Origin: Sinomonas sp. ASV322
GTDB taxonomy: Bacteria > Actinomycetota > Actinomycetes > Actinomycetales > Micrococcaceae
Direction of reading: 5' to 3'
NCBI RefSeq assembly: GCF_030908245.1
Contig: NZ_JAVFJJ010000005.1
Coordinates: 186,001-250,000 of the forward strand
Length of the DNA stretch: 64,000 bases
This document shows positions 35,331 through 43,052 of the stretch, one piece after another. The translations under genes were made by a program, and so were the position numbers. Position 1 is the stretch's first letter. Every line of letters begins with the position of its first letter. The notes under the pieces were generated by a model, which did not search any database, was not told the origin of the DNA, and was given only the letters and a program-made list of their open reading frames with translations.

Positions 35331-35735
35331 TCAAGCGTCTTGGGGGCCCGTGACCACCGAAATGACGTTGCCCGCGGGGTCCTTGAACCACGCCATGCCG
35401 AAGCCTGCCGGGGCCGCCGGATCGCGGAAGATCCCGTTTTCGTCGAGCGGCATTTCCTCAGTGCTCGGGTAGTAATCGGTGCGGATGCCGGCGTCGTGGA
35501 GCGAGGCCACGGCCGCACCGATATCCGGGACGACAAGGTTCAGCACCGTGTGCGTCGCCGGAACATGGTCCGACTTCGGGTACGCGTAGACTCGCCCTCC
35601 GCCGGGAAGCGTGATGTCGAGCCCGCCTCCCATTGCCTCCGCCACGCCGATTCCGAGGGTTCCTGCATAGAAGTCGCGCGCCTTCTCGACGTCGTCGACA
35701 CTGAAGCTCGAGAACGATCCAACGATTTCAACCAT
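35331..35735 (-). CDS. VOC/glyoxalase-like protein
   Basis: 134 residues beginning MVEIVGSFSSFSVDDVEKARDFYAGTLG, the classic VOC start. AAAGGAG lies six bases before the second of two adjacent ATGs, chosen here; longer readings to 35798 lack a site. GFGMAWFKDPAGNVISVV is the usual second half. Metal ligands are not complete enough to name a reaction. Confidence 0.85.
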   Translation of the reverse strand: MVEIVGSFSSFSVDDVEKARDFYAGTLGIGVAEAMGGGLDITLPGGGRVYAYPKSDHVPATHTVLNLVVPDIGAAVASLHDAGIRTDYYPSTEEMPLDENGIFRDPAAPAGFGMAWFKDPAGNVISVVTGPQDA

Positions 35736-35841
35736 CATGGGCTCCTTTGGCTGGGTCATAGCGTGGGTCCCCCGGGGCAACGATTGCATCCCCGGCACGC
35801 GGAGCGCCAGAGACGAGCATGCCCATTGCGGGCGGCCCCGG

Positions 35842-35990
35842 CTGTGCCGTCACCTCTGCCGGACGCGCGACTTGCGCCGTCAGATCCGCGGGGTGCGGAC
35901 CTCCCCACCGACTTCCAGCCCTCGCAGGCTCGGGCCGGGTCCCTCGTCGGTGTGGGCCCAGCAAATCTGACGGCGCAACAAGGGGTCACC
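35842..35990. repeat. Palindromic element of the TTGCGCCGTCA family
   Basis: A left arm TTGCGCCGTCAGATC (35872-35886) faces ATCTGACGGCGCAA (35965-35978) across about 78 bp. A further TGCCGTCACCT motif lies at 35844 and a GGGGTCACC at 35982, which contains the stop codon of ykoC. The gap 35736-35985 holds no gene. Confidence 0.75.
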
Positions 35991-36801
35991 CCCACACGAC
36001 GTTCCACGCTCCGAGGACGACGGCGGCGCCCACCGCGAGCGCGGCGATTCCCACCCCGGCCGCGACCACCCACGCGTCGAGCCGCGAAAAGCTCGACTCA
36101 CGCGCCCACGTGCGCGGTGCCGGACGCCCGTCCACGACGCCGCCGAATCCACGCGCCTCCATCGCGACGGCGAGGCGTGTGGCCCGACGAATCGCGAGGA
36201 CGAGGAGCGCGAACGCCTGGCCGAGAAACGCGCGGAACCGGGCAACGGGGCTGTGGCCTGTTCCGACCCCGCGGGCGCGGCGGGCGAGGCCGAGCGTGCG
36301 CCACTCGTCCACGAGCAGACCCACGAGCCGCATGCCGGCGAGGGCGCCGAGCACAAAGCGGCTCGGGAGGTGGAGTTTTTGGGCGAGGCCGTCGGCGAGG
36401 TCGGTCGGATCCGTGGAAAGGAGAAGAAACACGCCCGGCAGGGCGATCGCGAGGCCGCGGAGCCCGATCGCCACGCCCGTGAGCACGGAGTGCTCGGTGA
36501 AGACTGCGGGCCCGAGCTGGAACCAGACCGGCCCCGCCTTGACCCCGAGCAGGGCGGTCGAGTACGCCGCGATGGCGGCGGCCACGACGAGCGGCCACGT
36601 GCGCTTCGCGAGGCTGGCCGGACGCACGCCCAGCAAGGGGACGAGGCACAGCTCGCACGCGAGGGCCACCGACGCCGAGACCCAATCGACGCTGAACAGG
36701 AGGGTCAGCGTGATGCAGAGGGCCGCGGCGAGCTTCGCGACGGGGTTGGCCCGCGCGAGGACGGAGTTGGCCACGTCGGGGGTGAGAATGTCAACGCTCA
36801 C
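35986..36801 (-). CDS. ykoC: ECF transporter transmembrane (T) component, thiamine/HMP type
   Basis: 271 residues from GTG 36801, with about six membrane segments. Two Ala-Arg-Gly coupling motifs, LARRARG and AMEARGF, are the ATPase-contact helices of EcfT proteins. It follows the double ATPase gene by 51 bp and belongs to the ykoEDC operon under the TPP riboswitch. Its stop codon overlaps a GGGGTCACC repeat motif. Confidence 0.88.
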   Translation of the reverse strand: MSVDILTPDVANSVLARANPVAKLAAALCITLTLLFSVDWVSASVALACELCLVPLLGVRPASLAKRTWPLVVAAAIAAYSTALLGVKAGPVWFQLGPAVFTEHSVLTGVAIGLRGLAIALPGVFLLLSTDPTDLADGLAQKLHLPSRFVLGALAGMRLVGLLVDEWRTLGLARRARGVGTGHSPVARFRAFLGQAFALLVLAIRRATRLAVAMEARGFGGVVDGRPAPRTWARESSFSRLDAWVVAAGVGIAALAVGAAVVLGAWNVVWG

Positions 36802-36852
36802 TTGAGGGCCCCCGCCCAGCCGGTCCGCGCAGGGTTGCGGATAGCGCCGCGC

Positions 36853-38415
36853 TCACAGTGCAGCCTCCAAGCGCGCGGCGCGCCCGCCGTCGATGCGGTA
36901 GACAGTGTCGGAGAGGGCCGCCGTGAAGTCCTCGTCGTGGGTTACGGCGAGCAGGGACGTGCCCTGCCCGAGCAGTTCCGCGAGGAGCCGCACGAGCTCG
37001 GCCCAGGTGAGGGCATCTTGGCCGAACGTCGGTTCGTCGAGGACGAGGATCCGCGGGCTCGTCGCGAGCATGGTCGCGACCGAGAGGCGCCGCTTCTCGC
37101 CACCGGAGAGCGTGAACGGGTTCGCCCCGGCGAGGCGATCTAGGCGCAGTCGGTCGAGGAGTCCGTCGACGACGCGCCGCACCTCTTTCTCGGACAGCTT
37201 CGCGACGCGACGGGGCCCGAACTCGAGCTCGTCGAGGACGCGCGGCGTGAGGAACTGGTGCTCGGGCTCTTGGAACACCGTGCCGATCCGGCTCACAAGC
37301 TCGCTCGACCGCCATCGGTGCGGGCTCGTCGCAGCCCCGCGGGCAAGCGGCGGGAGCGCATCGAGTCGACCGCCGACGGCGGGGAGGAGCCCCGCGAGCG
37401 TGAGCGCAAGGGTGGACTTGCCGGCGCCGTTCGGGCCCGTCACGCTCGCGGCGTGGCCCTCGCGGAGCGTGAGGTCGATCCCGTCGACCACGGGCGGAGC
37501 TTTCGATGAACGCCCGACGGCGAGGCCGTCCGCCAAAAGCAGAGGAACAGCGAGCAGCTCGCCCTGGCTATCCGGCGCCTCCGGGCGCAGCACCCGGCCG
37601 GCGTCGTTCCCAACCTCATCCCCGGTGAGCGGATGCCAGCCCGGAATCCACACGCCCGCGGCGGCCAGCCGCCGTCGTACGCCCGCGTCGGCGAGCACTC
37701 GCTCGGGCGGACCATCCGCGAGCAGGCCGCCGCCCGCGCCGAGCACGACGACGCGATCCACAAGCTCGGACCACACCGAGACCCGGTGTTCGACGACGAC
37801 GAGCGTCGCCCCCGTGCGGTCGAGGCTCCGACGCACGGCCTCGCGAACCTCTTGGACGCCCTCGGGGTCGAGGTTCGCGGTCGGCTCGTCGAGGAGTACC
37901 AGGCCGGGTTCCATCGCGAGGATCCCGGCAAGCGCAAGGCGCTGCTTCTGGCCGCCTGAGAGGGCTGCGGTGGGGCGGTCGAGCGGGAGGTCGAGGCCCA
38001 CGTCCGCGAGGGCCCGGTGCACGCGCGGCCAGATCTGCTCGCGCGGGACGGCGAGGTTCTCGCAGCCGAACGCGACCTCGTCGCCCACGCGGGCCATCGC
38101 GATCTGGCTCTCAGGGTCCTGGAGTACGAGCCCCGCGCGGCCGCGCGCCCTCGGCGCGGGAACGCCGTCGACCGTCAGCTCGCCCTGCTCCTCGCCCTCC
38201 TCGGCCGCGCCGAGGACGCCCGCGAGCGCGTGGAGCAGCGTCGACTTGCCCGCGCCGGACGCGCCGAGCAGGAGGACCCGCTCGCCCGGGGCAATGTCGA
38301 GGTCTAGGCCGCTCACGGCGAACGCCTTGCGGCCCGCGTGCCGCCAGCCCCAGCCGCGAGCCCTCACGCCGGCCGGCGCGCCCCCGGATGCGGCCCAAGG
38401 CATGGCGGGGGACAT
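36853..38415 (-). CDS. ykoD: ECF transporter double ATPase, thiamine/HMP type
   Basis: 520 residues with two complete ABC domains. The first has GASGAGKST, LSGGQKQR and LVLLDEP; the second has GPNGAGKST, LSGGEKRR and ILVLDEP. Fused pairs of this kind are typical of YkoD. It powers the YkoE-YkoC membrane pair. The ATG at 38415 is one base after the ykoE stop; a second ATG at 38403 is possible. Confidence 0.92.
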   Translation of the reverse strand: MSPAMPWAASGGAPAGVRARGWGWRHAGRKAFAVSGLDLDIAPGERVLLLGASGAGKSTLLHALAGVLGAAEEGEEQGELTVDGVPAPRARGRAGLVLQDPESQIAMARVGDEVAFGCENLAVPREQIWPRVHRALADVGLDLPLDRPTAALSGGQKQRLALAGILAMEPGLVLLDEPTANLDPEGVQEVREAVRRSLDRTGATLVVVEHRVSVWSELVDRVVVLGAGGGLLADGPPERVLADAGVRRRLAAAGVWIPGWHPLTGDEVGNDAGRVLRPEAPDSQGELLAVPLLLADGLAVGRSSKAPPVVDGIDLTLREGHAASVTGPNGAGKSTLALTLAGLLPAVGGRLDALPPLARGAATSPHRWRSSELVSRIGTVFQEPEHQFLTPRVLDELEFGPRRVAKLSEKEVRRVVDGLLDRLRLDRLAGANPFTLSGGEKRRLSVATMLATSPRILVLDEPTFGQDALTWAELVRLLAELLGQGTSLLAVTHDEDFTAALSDTVYRIDGGRAARLEAAL

Positions 38416-38416
38416 C

Positions 38417-39007
38417 TCAGACGTCCGCGGCGCGTCCCGCGGCGAAGGCGGACAGCGCACCGGTCTTCGCGAGCGCCTTGACCGCGAGCCAGCTCAGCAG
38501 GCCCGCGATGACGATGCCCGAGATCACGGCGAAGACCGTGTACGCGACCTTCCAGCCGAACTCCCATTCGACGAAGAACTGGATGACCTCGCTCACGCCC
38601 AGCGCGAGGCCTGAGAGAGCGCCCGCGAGGAGCGCGACGGCGACGTTCCAGCGGCGGTACGCGAAAATCGCGAAGCCGAGCTCGGCGCCAAGGCCCTGAA
38701 CGAGACCTGAGAGCAGGACCGTGACACCGAACTGCGAGCCGAGCAGTGCCTCGACGACCGCGGCGAGGATCTCGCAGAAGAGGGCCGCGCCCGGCTTGCG
38801 GATGATGAACCCGCCGAGGACCCCGGCGAGCAGCCAGCCGCCGGAATAGAGGCCGCTGAGCGGGGCGAACGCAGCCGTGACCGCCAGGACACCGGTATAC
38901 GCCTGGTCCCACAGCCAGAAGATGACGCCGCAGGCCACGGACACAACCGCGGCGACCACGATGTCGACAACTCGCCACGTGTAAACGGGCTTGGTGGTGG
39001 TGCTCAT
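38417..39007 (-). CDS. ykoE: ECF transporter substrate-binding (S) component YkoE
   Basis: 196 residues from ATG 39007, five or six membrane segments. YTWRVVDIVVAAVVSVACGVIFWLWDQAY and GLVQGLGAELGFAIFAYRRW are YkoE signatures; the family binds thiamine or its pyrimidine precursor. GGGAGG lies ten bases upstream, inside a hairpin of the riboswitch expression platform. Longer readings run through the riboswitch and are rejected. Confidence 0.92.
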   Translation of the reverse strand: MSTTTKPVYTWRVVDIVVAAVVSVACGVIFWLWDQAYTGVLAVTAAFAPLSGLYSGGWLLAGVLGGFIIRKPGAALFCEILAAVVEALLGSQFGVTVLLSGLVQGLGAELGFAIFAYRRWNVAVALLAGALSGLALGVSEVIQFFVEWEFGWKVAYTVFAVISGIVIAGLLSWLAVKALAKTGALSAFAAGRAADV

Positions 39008-39060
39008 CGTCTTTCTACCTCCCACTGGAGCAGGAGGGGCGGCAGCTGGTCTGCCTGAGA

Positions 39061-39172
39061 ACTCGACTTCCTTCGCCGGTATTAGCCGGAGCAGGTTCGA
39101 GGGTCTGCGGTGGTCCGCACTCTCAGCGCCCTGGTGCGCGACGGACACGTCCGACGGCGGCGCTCCCCTGTC
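39061..39172 (-). ncRNA. TPP riboswitch (THI element)
   Basis: On the minus strand the conserved pieces appear in order: GGGGAGC, GGCGCTGAGAGTGCGGACC, ACCCTCGAACCTG, and TAATACCGGCGAAGGAAG. It precedes ykoE. Downstream, CTCC-AGTG-GGAG can pair and hide the ykoE GGGAGG, so control is probably at translation: high TPP closes the site. Confidence 0.95.
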
Positions 39173-39239
39173 GTATGAAGTGCAGCTAGTCTACCGCTAC
39201 GCTGGGCGGAGAACTGTGCCGACTGCGAAGGAGACGGAC

Positions 39240-39500
39240 GTGACCATCCTCATCAAGCTGCTCGGAACCGCCATCAGCGTCGGCGCCGGATTCGTGGCCA
39301 CGAAGGCGGTCGACGCGGTGTGGGAGAAGAGCACCGGCAACAAGCCGCCCAAGGACGCGACGAACATCGAGCAGAGCCTTCGCGACACGCTCGTGTTCGC
39401 CCTCGTGTCCGCGTCCGTCGGGGCTGTGATCCAGGTTCTCACGCAGCGCTTCACGCAGAAGGCGATCGCGCGCTTCAACAGCACGCCGGACGTCGTGTAG
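39240..39500 (+). CDS. DUF4235 membrane protein
   Basis: 86 residues from GTG 39240 with AAGGAG six bases before it. Two hydrophobic stretches (LIKLLGTAISVGAGFVATK and LVFALVSASVGAVIQVL) flank a Lys/Asp-rich loop. DUF4235 proteins are small actinobacterial membrane proteins of unknown role. Confidence 0.8.
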   Translation: MTILIKLLGTAISVGAGFVATKAVDAVWEKSTGNKPPKDATNIEQSLRDTLVFALVSASVGAVIQVLTQRFTQKAIARFNSTPDVV

Positions 39501-39511
39501 CGGCCGTCTTC

Positions 39512-39574
39512 CCCAACTTCTCCGCCGGCCACCCCAACTTCGCGTCCGGCCACCCCAACTTCTCCGCCGGCCTC
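39512..39574. repeat. 21-bp tandem repeat, three copies
   Basis: Three copies of a 21-bp unit (CCCCAACTTCTCCGCCGGCC plus one base), the middle one slightly changed, follow the DUF4235 stop. The length is a multiple of three but no gene is supported. Confidence 0.9.
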
Positions 39575-39589
39575 CCGAGCATCACCTGA

Positions 39590-39646
39590 AGACGCCTTGT
39601 GGTCGAAAAGACCCACTGAGGACGTCTTATCGACCACAAGCCGTCT
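39590..39646. terminator. Two-way hairpin between DUF4235 and mrpG
   Basis: Arms AGACGCCTTGTGGTCGA and TCGACCACAAGCCGTCT (17 bp, one mismatch) enclose 23 bases. It lies between convergent genes and probably ends both transcripts. Confidence 0.75.
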
Positions 39647-39690
39647 CGTGAACACGCGGCCGTCGTGACGAGGCGGAATTCCCGGCCGGC

Positions 39691-40050
39691 TCAGCCCGCG
39701 TCGTCGGTCCGCTCGACGCGGGCCACGACCTCGTCGAGCTCATCGACCGTGAAGCGCCCCTTGTCGGCGTGCTTCGTCCGGTACCCGGCCCGGCCAACCA
39801 TGTGCGCGGACACGGGAACGGTCAGGAGCTGGAAGATCCATGCGACGACAAGCAGCGGCACGAGCGCCCACGAGCGCAGCTCGAGCCCCAGAGCCGTCAG
39901 CAGGAGCAGCGAACCGAGCACCTGCGGCTTCGTCGCGGCGTGCATGCGCGTGAGCAGGTCGGGGAAGCGGAGCAGCCCGATCGCGGCCCCGAGCGACATG
40001 AGCGCGCCGAGCACCATGAGCACGCCCGCCACCATGTCCACCAAACTCAT
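39691..40050 (-). CDS. mrpG: Mrp Na+/H+ antiporter subunit G
   Basis: 119 residues with three membrane segments (MVAGVLMVLGALMSLGAAIG; FPDLLTRMHAATKPQVLG is the MrpG signature). ATG 40050 overlaps the mrpF stop by one base; a GTG three bases upstream is an alternative. Last gene of the operon; the tail VDELDEVVARVERTDDAG is acidic. Confidence 0.92.
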   Translation of the reverse strand: MSLVDMVAGVLMVLGALMSLGAAIGLLRFPDLLTRMHAATKPQVLGSLLLLTALGLELRSWALVPLLVVAWIFQLLTVPVSAHMVGRAGYRTKHADKGRFTVDELDEVVARVERTDDAG

Positions 40051-40322
40051 CACGGCCGCCTCCGGTCCTGCACGAAGCGTGCGACGGTCACGGATCCCAC
40101 GAAGCCGATGAGCGTGATCGCGACGACGAGCGCGAGATTGTCCGTGTGCCGGTGCGCAGCCATGTCCACGATGAGTGCGGACGCGAGCACCACGAGGAGG
40201 ACGTCGGCCGCGAGCACCCGATCGAGCAGCGCGGGCCCCTTGATCATGCGGACCACGGCGCCGAGCGCGGCCAGCGCGAGAAGGACGCTGCACACTGCGA
40301 GGACTCCGTCCATGAACGTCAT
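40050..40322 (-). CDS. mrpF: Mrp antiporter subunit F
   Basis: 90 residues, three membrane segments. GPALLDRVLAADVLLVVLAS is the conserved MrpF helix. Its ATG at 40322 overlaps the mrpE stop (ATGA). It is a small accessory subunit of the seven-part antiporter. Confidence 0.92.
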   Translation of the reverse strand: MTFMDGVLAVCSVLLALAALGAVVRMIKGPALLDRVLAADVLLVVLASALIVDMAAHRHTDNLALVVAITLIGFVGSVTVARFVQDRRRP

Positions 40323-40897
40323 CGCGCTCCCCCCGACTCGGCCTGCCGCAGCTGTTCCTCGTCCCGTACGAGGGCCAGCTCGTCCTTCGTTCCCATGATC
40401 CGGATGAGCTCGGCCTCGGTCGCCAGCACGGAGCGACGCACGCGCTCGGCGGCCGCGGCGTCCGGCACGTCGATGCCGTGGACGTAGAGCGTCGCGTTCG
40501 CGCGGTCGACCTCCACGATCAGGGAGCCCGGGATGAGCGAGATGACGTGGCCTGTCGCCGTCACCATGAGGTCCGCGTGGCTCCGCAGGGGGACGGCGAC
40601 GACGGCGCTCGTCACCCGCGGCCCGGCGGTCACCGCGAGCCGCAGCAGGTTCGCGCTCGCGGCGACGAGCTGCCCCACGAACTTGAACGCAAAGCGAACG
40701 GCGTGGAAGACGTTGAAGCGCCCGCTCAGCTCGACGGGCGGGAGGGCCAGGAACCGGGTCACGAGGAGCGCAAGCACGAGCCCGAACACGAGGTTGCCGG
40801 GGCTGAAGTCCCGCCACAGGGCGCCCCACACGATGACGAGCCACGCGAGGAGCGGGAGCTCCTTGCGCAACGACGTACGACGGCGAACGGGGCTCAC
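40319..40897 (-). CDS. mrpE: Mrp antiporter subunit E
   Basis: 192 residues. After a short basic start come two membrane segments (LLAWLVIVWGALWRDF, NLVFGLVLALLVTRFLAL) and then a cytoplasmic domain with SLIPGSLIVEVDRANATLYVHGIDV, the MrpE hallmark. It overlaps mrpD by four bases (GTGA). Confidence 0.92.
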   Translation of the reverse strand: MSPVRRRTSLRKELPLLAWLVIVWGALWRDFSPGNLVFGLVLALLVTRFLALPPVELSGRFNVFHAVRFAFKFVGQLVAASANLLRLAVTAGPRVTSAVVAVPLRSHADLMVTATGHVISLIPGSLIVEVDRANATLYVHGIDVPDAAAAERVRRSVLATEAELIRIMGTKDELALVRDEEQLRQAESGGAR

Positions 40898-42534
40898 GGC
40901 CGCACCGTCCCTTGGGGGCCGGGAGGCTGCGAGGCGGGCGACTGCGAGAAAGGCTGCGAGGCGGGCGACTGAGCGGCAGGCTGCTGCGCTCCGAGCAGCG
41001 CCGCACCCTGAGGCCCAAGAACAGCCGTGACGTACGGCGTACGATCGAGCATCTCCTTCGCGGCCTCCTGGCTGACTTGGAACAGCGGCCCGGCGAATAC
41101 CGAGAGGGCGAGGCCGAGCCCCACGAGTCCGGCCGTCGCGCCCACCATCGCGCGGGGCATCGAGCTAGCCCGCGCGGGGGCGAGGAGCGCTGGGTCGGGG
41201 TTCTCGGCGTCGTCCGTCGACCGCCAGAACGCGCGCCCCCACACACGGGCCATCGCGAGGAGCGTCAGGAGGCTCACCACGACTCCGGCGACGACGACGG
41301 CGAGCGCCATGGGCGTGCCGAGCGCGACGCCGGCCTGCACGAGGCCGAGCTTGCCGAGGAAGCCCGAGAGAGGCGGGATGCCTGCGAGGTTCATCGCCGG
41401 GATGAAGTAGAGGAGCGCAAGGAGGGGCGAAAGCTTTGCAAGGCCGCCGAGGCGATCGATCGACGCCGATCCGGCCCGCCGCTCGATGAGTCCCGCAACG
41501 AGGAAGAGCGAGGTCTGCACCGTGATGTGGTGCATGACGTAGAAGACCGTCGCCGCAAGCCCGATCACCGAGCTCATCGCGAGCCCGAACACCATGTATC
41601 CGATGTGACTGACCAAGGTGAACGACAGGAGTCGCTTGAGGTCGGTCTGGGCGAGCGCGCCGAGGATCCCGACTACCATCGTCAGGAGCGCGACGACCAT
41701 GAGCGGGACGTTGAGCAGTTCGCCCGGGAAGAGAAGCGTCTCGGTGCGGACGAACGCGTACACGCCCACCTTCGTGAGGAGCCCCGCGAACACCGCCGTC
41801 ACGGGGGCCGGCGCGGTCGGGTACGAGTCCGGGAGCCAGAACGAGAGCGGGAACACCGCGGCCTTGATGCCGAAGCCGATGAGCAGCATGACGTGCAGGA
41901 GCACCTGGGTGTCGGGGGCGAGCTGGCCGAGTTTCACAGCGAGGTCGGCCATGTTCACGGTGCCCGTCGCGGCGTAGACCATCGCGATTGCCACAAGGAA
42001 AAGCAGCGAGGAGACCACGCTCACGACGACGTACGTCACCCCCGCACGGATCCTCGCCGTCGTGCCGCCGAGCGTGAGGAGGACGTAGCTCGCGGTGAGC
42101 AGCATCTCGAAGCCGACGTACAGGTTGAAGAGGTCACCCGCGAGGAACGCGTCCGAGACGCCCGCGACGAGGATGAGGAAGCTCGGGTGGAACACCGAGA
42201 TCGGCCCGTCCTTGTCCCCGTCCGCGATGCCCTGTGCCGCCGCGTACACGAGGACCGCGAGGCTCACGGCGCTCGAGACCACGAGCATGAGCGACGAGAA
42301 CTGGTCGACGACGAGCGTGATCCCCCAGGGCGGCATCCACCCGCCGATCGGCACGGCCACCGTCCCGCCGCCCCACACCGAGGCGAGCAGCGCTGACTCG
42401 AGCGCGAGGGTCAGCGCGAGCACGCCCACGCTCACGATGCGCTGGGCGCGCTCCTGCCGCAGGAGCAAGAACGTCACCGCTGCGCCGAGGATCGGGAGGA
42501 CGACGGCCAAGGGTGCCAGGCTGGCCAAGCTCAT
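40894..42534 (-). CDS. mrpD: Mrp antiporter subunit D (NuoN/M-like)
   Basis: 546 residues with about fourteen membrane segments, homologous to proton-pumping subunits of complex I. FPLSFWLPDSYPTAPAPVTAVFAGLLTKVGVYA carries the conserved channel lysine and LKRLLSFTLVSHIGYM the second one. The C-terminal tail is an internal Gln/Ser/Pro repeat (AAQSPASQPFSQSPASQPP). The ATG at 42534 overlaps the mrpC stop. Confidence 0.93.
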   Translation of the reverse strand: MSLASLAPLAVVLPILGAAVTFLLLRQERAQRIVSVGVLALTLALESALLASVWGGGTVAVPIGGWMPPWGITLVVDQFSSLMLVVSSAVSLAVLVYAAAQGIADGDKDGPISVFHPSFLILVAGVSDAFLAGDLFNLYVGFEMLLTASYVLLTLGGTTARIRAGVTYVVVSVVSSLLFLVAIAMVYAATGTVNMADLAVKLGQLAPDTQVLLHVMLLIGFGIKAAVFPLSFWLPDSYPTAPAPVTAVFAGLLTKVGVYAFVRTETLLFPGELLNVPLMVVALLTMVVGILGALAQTDLKRLLSFTLVSHIGYMVFGLAMSSVIGLAATVFYVMHHITVQTSLFLVAGLIERRAGSASIDRLGGLAKLSPLLALLYFIPAMNLAGIPPLSGFLGKLGLVQAGVALGTPMALAVVVAGVVVSLLTLLAMARVWGRAFWRSTDDAENPDPALLAPARASSMPRAMVGATAGLVGLGLALSVFAGPLFQVSQEAAKEMLDRTPYVTAVLGPQGAALLGAQQPAAQSPASQPFSQSPASQPPGPQGTVRP

Positions 42535-43052
42535 TCGGGGTCCCCTTCCTCTGCCGTCTCGTCCGCATCGCGCGCGTATGCCTTCTCCCGCGGACCCGAG
42601 TGCAGCGCCTCCCAGTCCGCCGCAGCGGCCTCCTCGACGCTCGGGAACTCGCTCAGATCGGCAGGCACGTCGGCGTCGTCCTCCGCGACCCACCCGGACT
42701 GGGCCGCGACGCGGCGGTCCTCGAGGTCATCGGCGACCTCGTCGGCGCGGCCGAGCTGCCATGTGCGGTAGATGAGGGCGAGCATGAACGCGGTCACGGC
42801 GAAGCTGATGACGATCGACGTGAGCACGAACGCCTGCGGGAGCGGATCGCTGTACGCGCCGGCGTCCGTGCCCTTTGCGAAGAAGGGTGCGAGGCCCGAA
42901 TAGCCGCCGGTCGTGAGCAGGAGGAGGTTCGCCCCGTTCGTGAGCATGAGCAGCCCGAGGAGCACGCGCGTGAGGCTCCGCTCAAGGAGCAGGTAGATCC
43001 CGCACGCGAACAGCACGCCGGAGATGATGAGGAGAGTCGCGTTGGGGCTCAT
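42531..43052 (-). CDS. mrpC: Mrp antiporter subunit C (NuoK-like)
   Basis: 173 residues: three membrane segments at the N-terminus (LLIISGVLFACGIYLLLERS; GLLMLTNGANLLLL; VLTSIVISFAVTAFMLAL) as in NuoK, then a 70-residue acidic cytoplasmic tail longer than usual for MrpC. ATGA overlap with mrpA. Confidence 0.92.
   Translation of the reverse strand: MSPNATLLIISGVLFACGIYLLLERSLTRVLLGLLMLTNGANLLLLTTGGYSGLAPFFAKGTDAGAYSDPLPQAFVLTSIVISFAVTAFMLALIYRTWQLGRADEVADDLEDRRVAAQSGWVAEDDADVPADLSEFPSVEEAAAADWEALHSGPREKAYARDADETAEEGDPE

Noticed and set aside
38417-39148. Longer YkoE reading starting near 39148
   Set aside because: It would translate the TPP riboswitch; ATG 39007 has a ribosome site and the family N-terminus.
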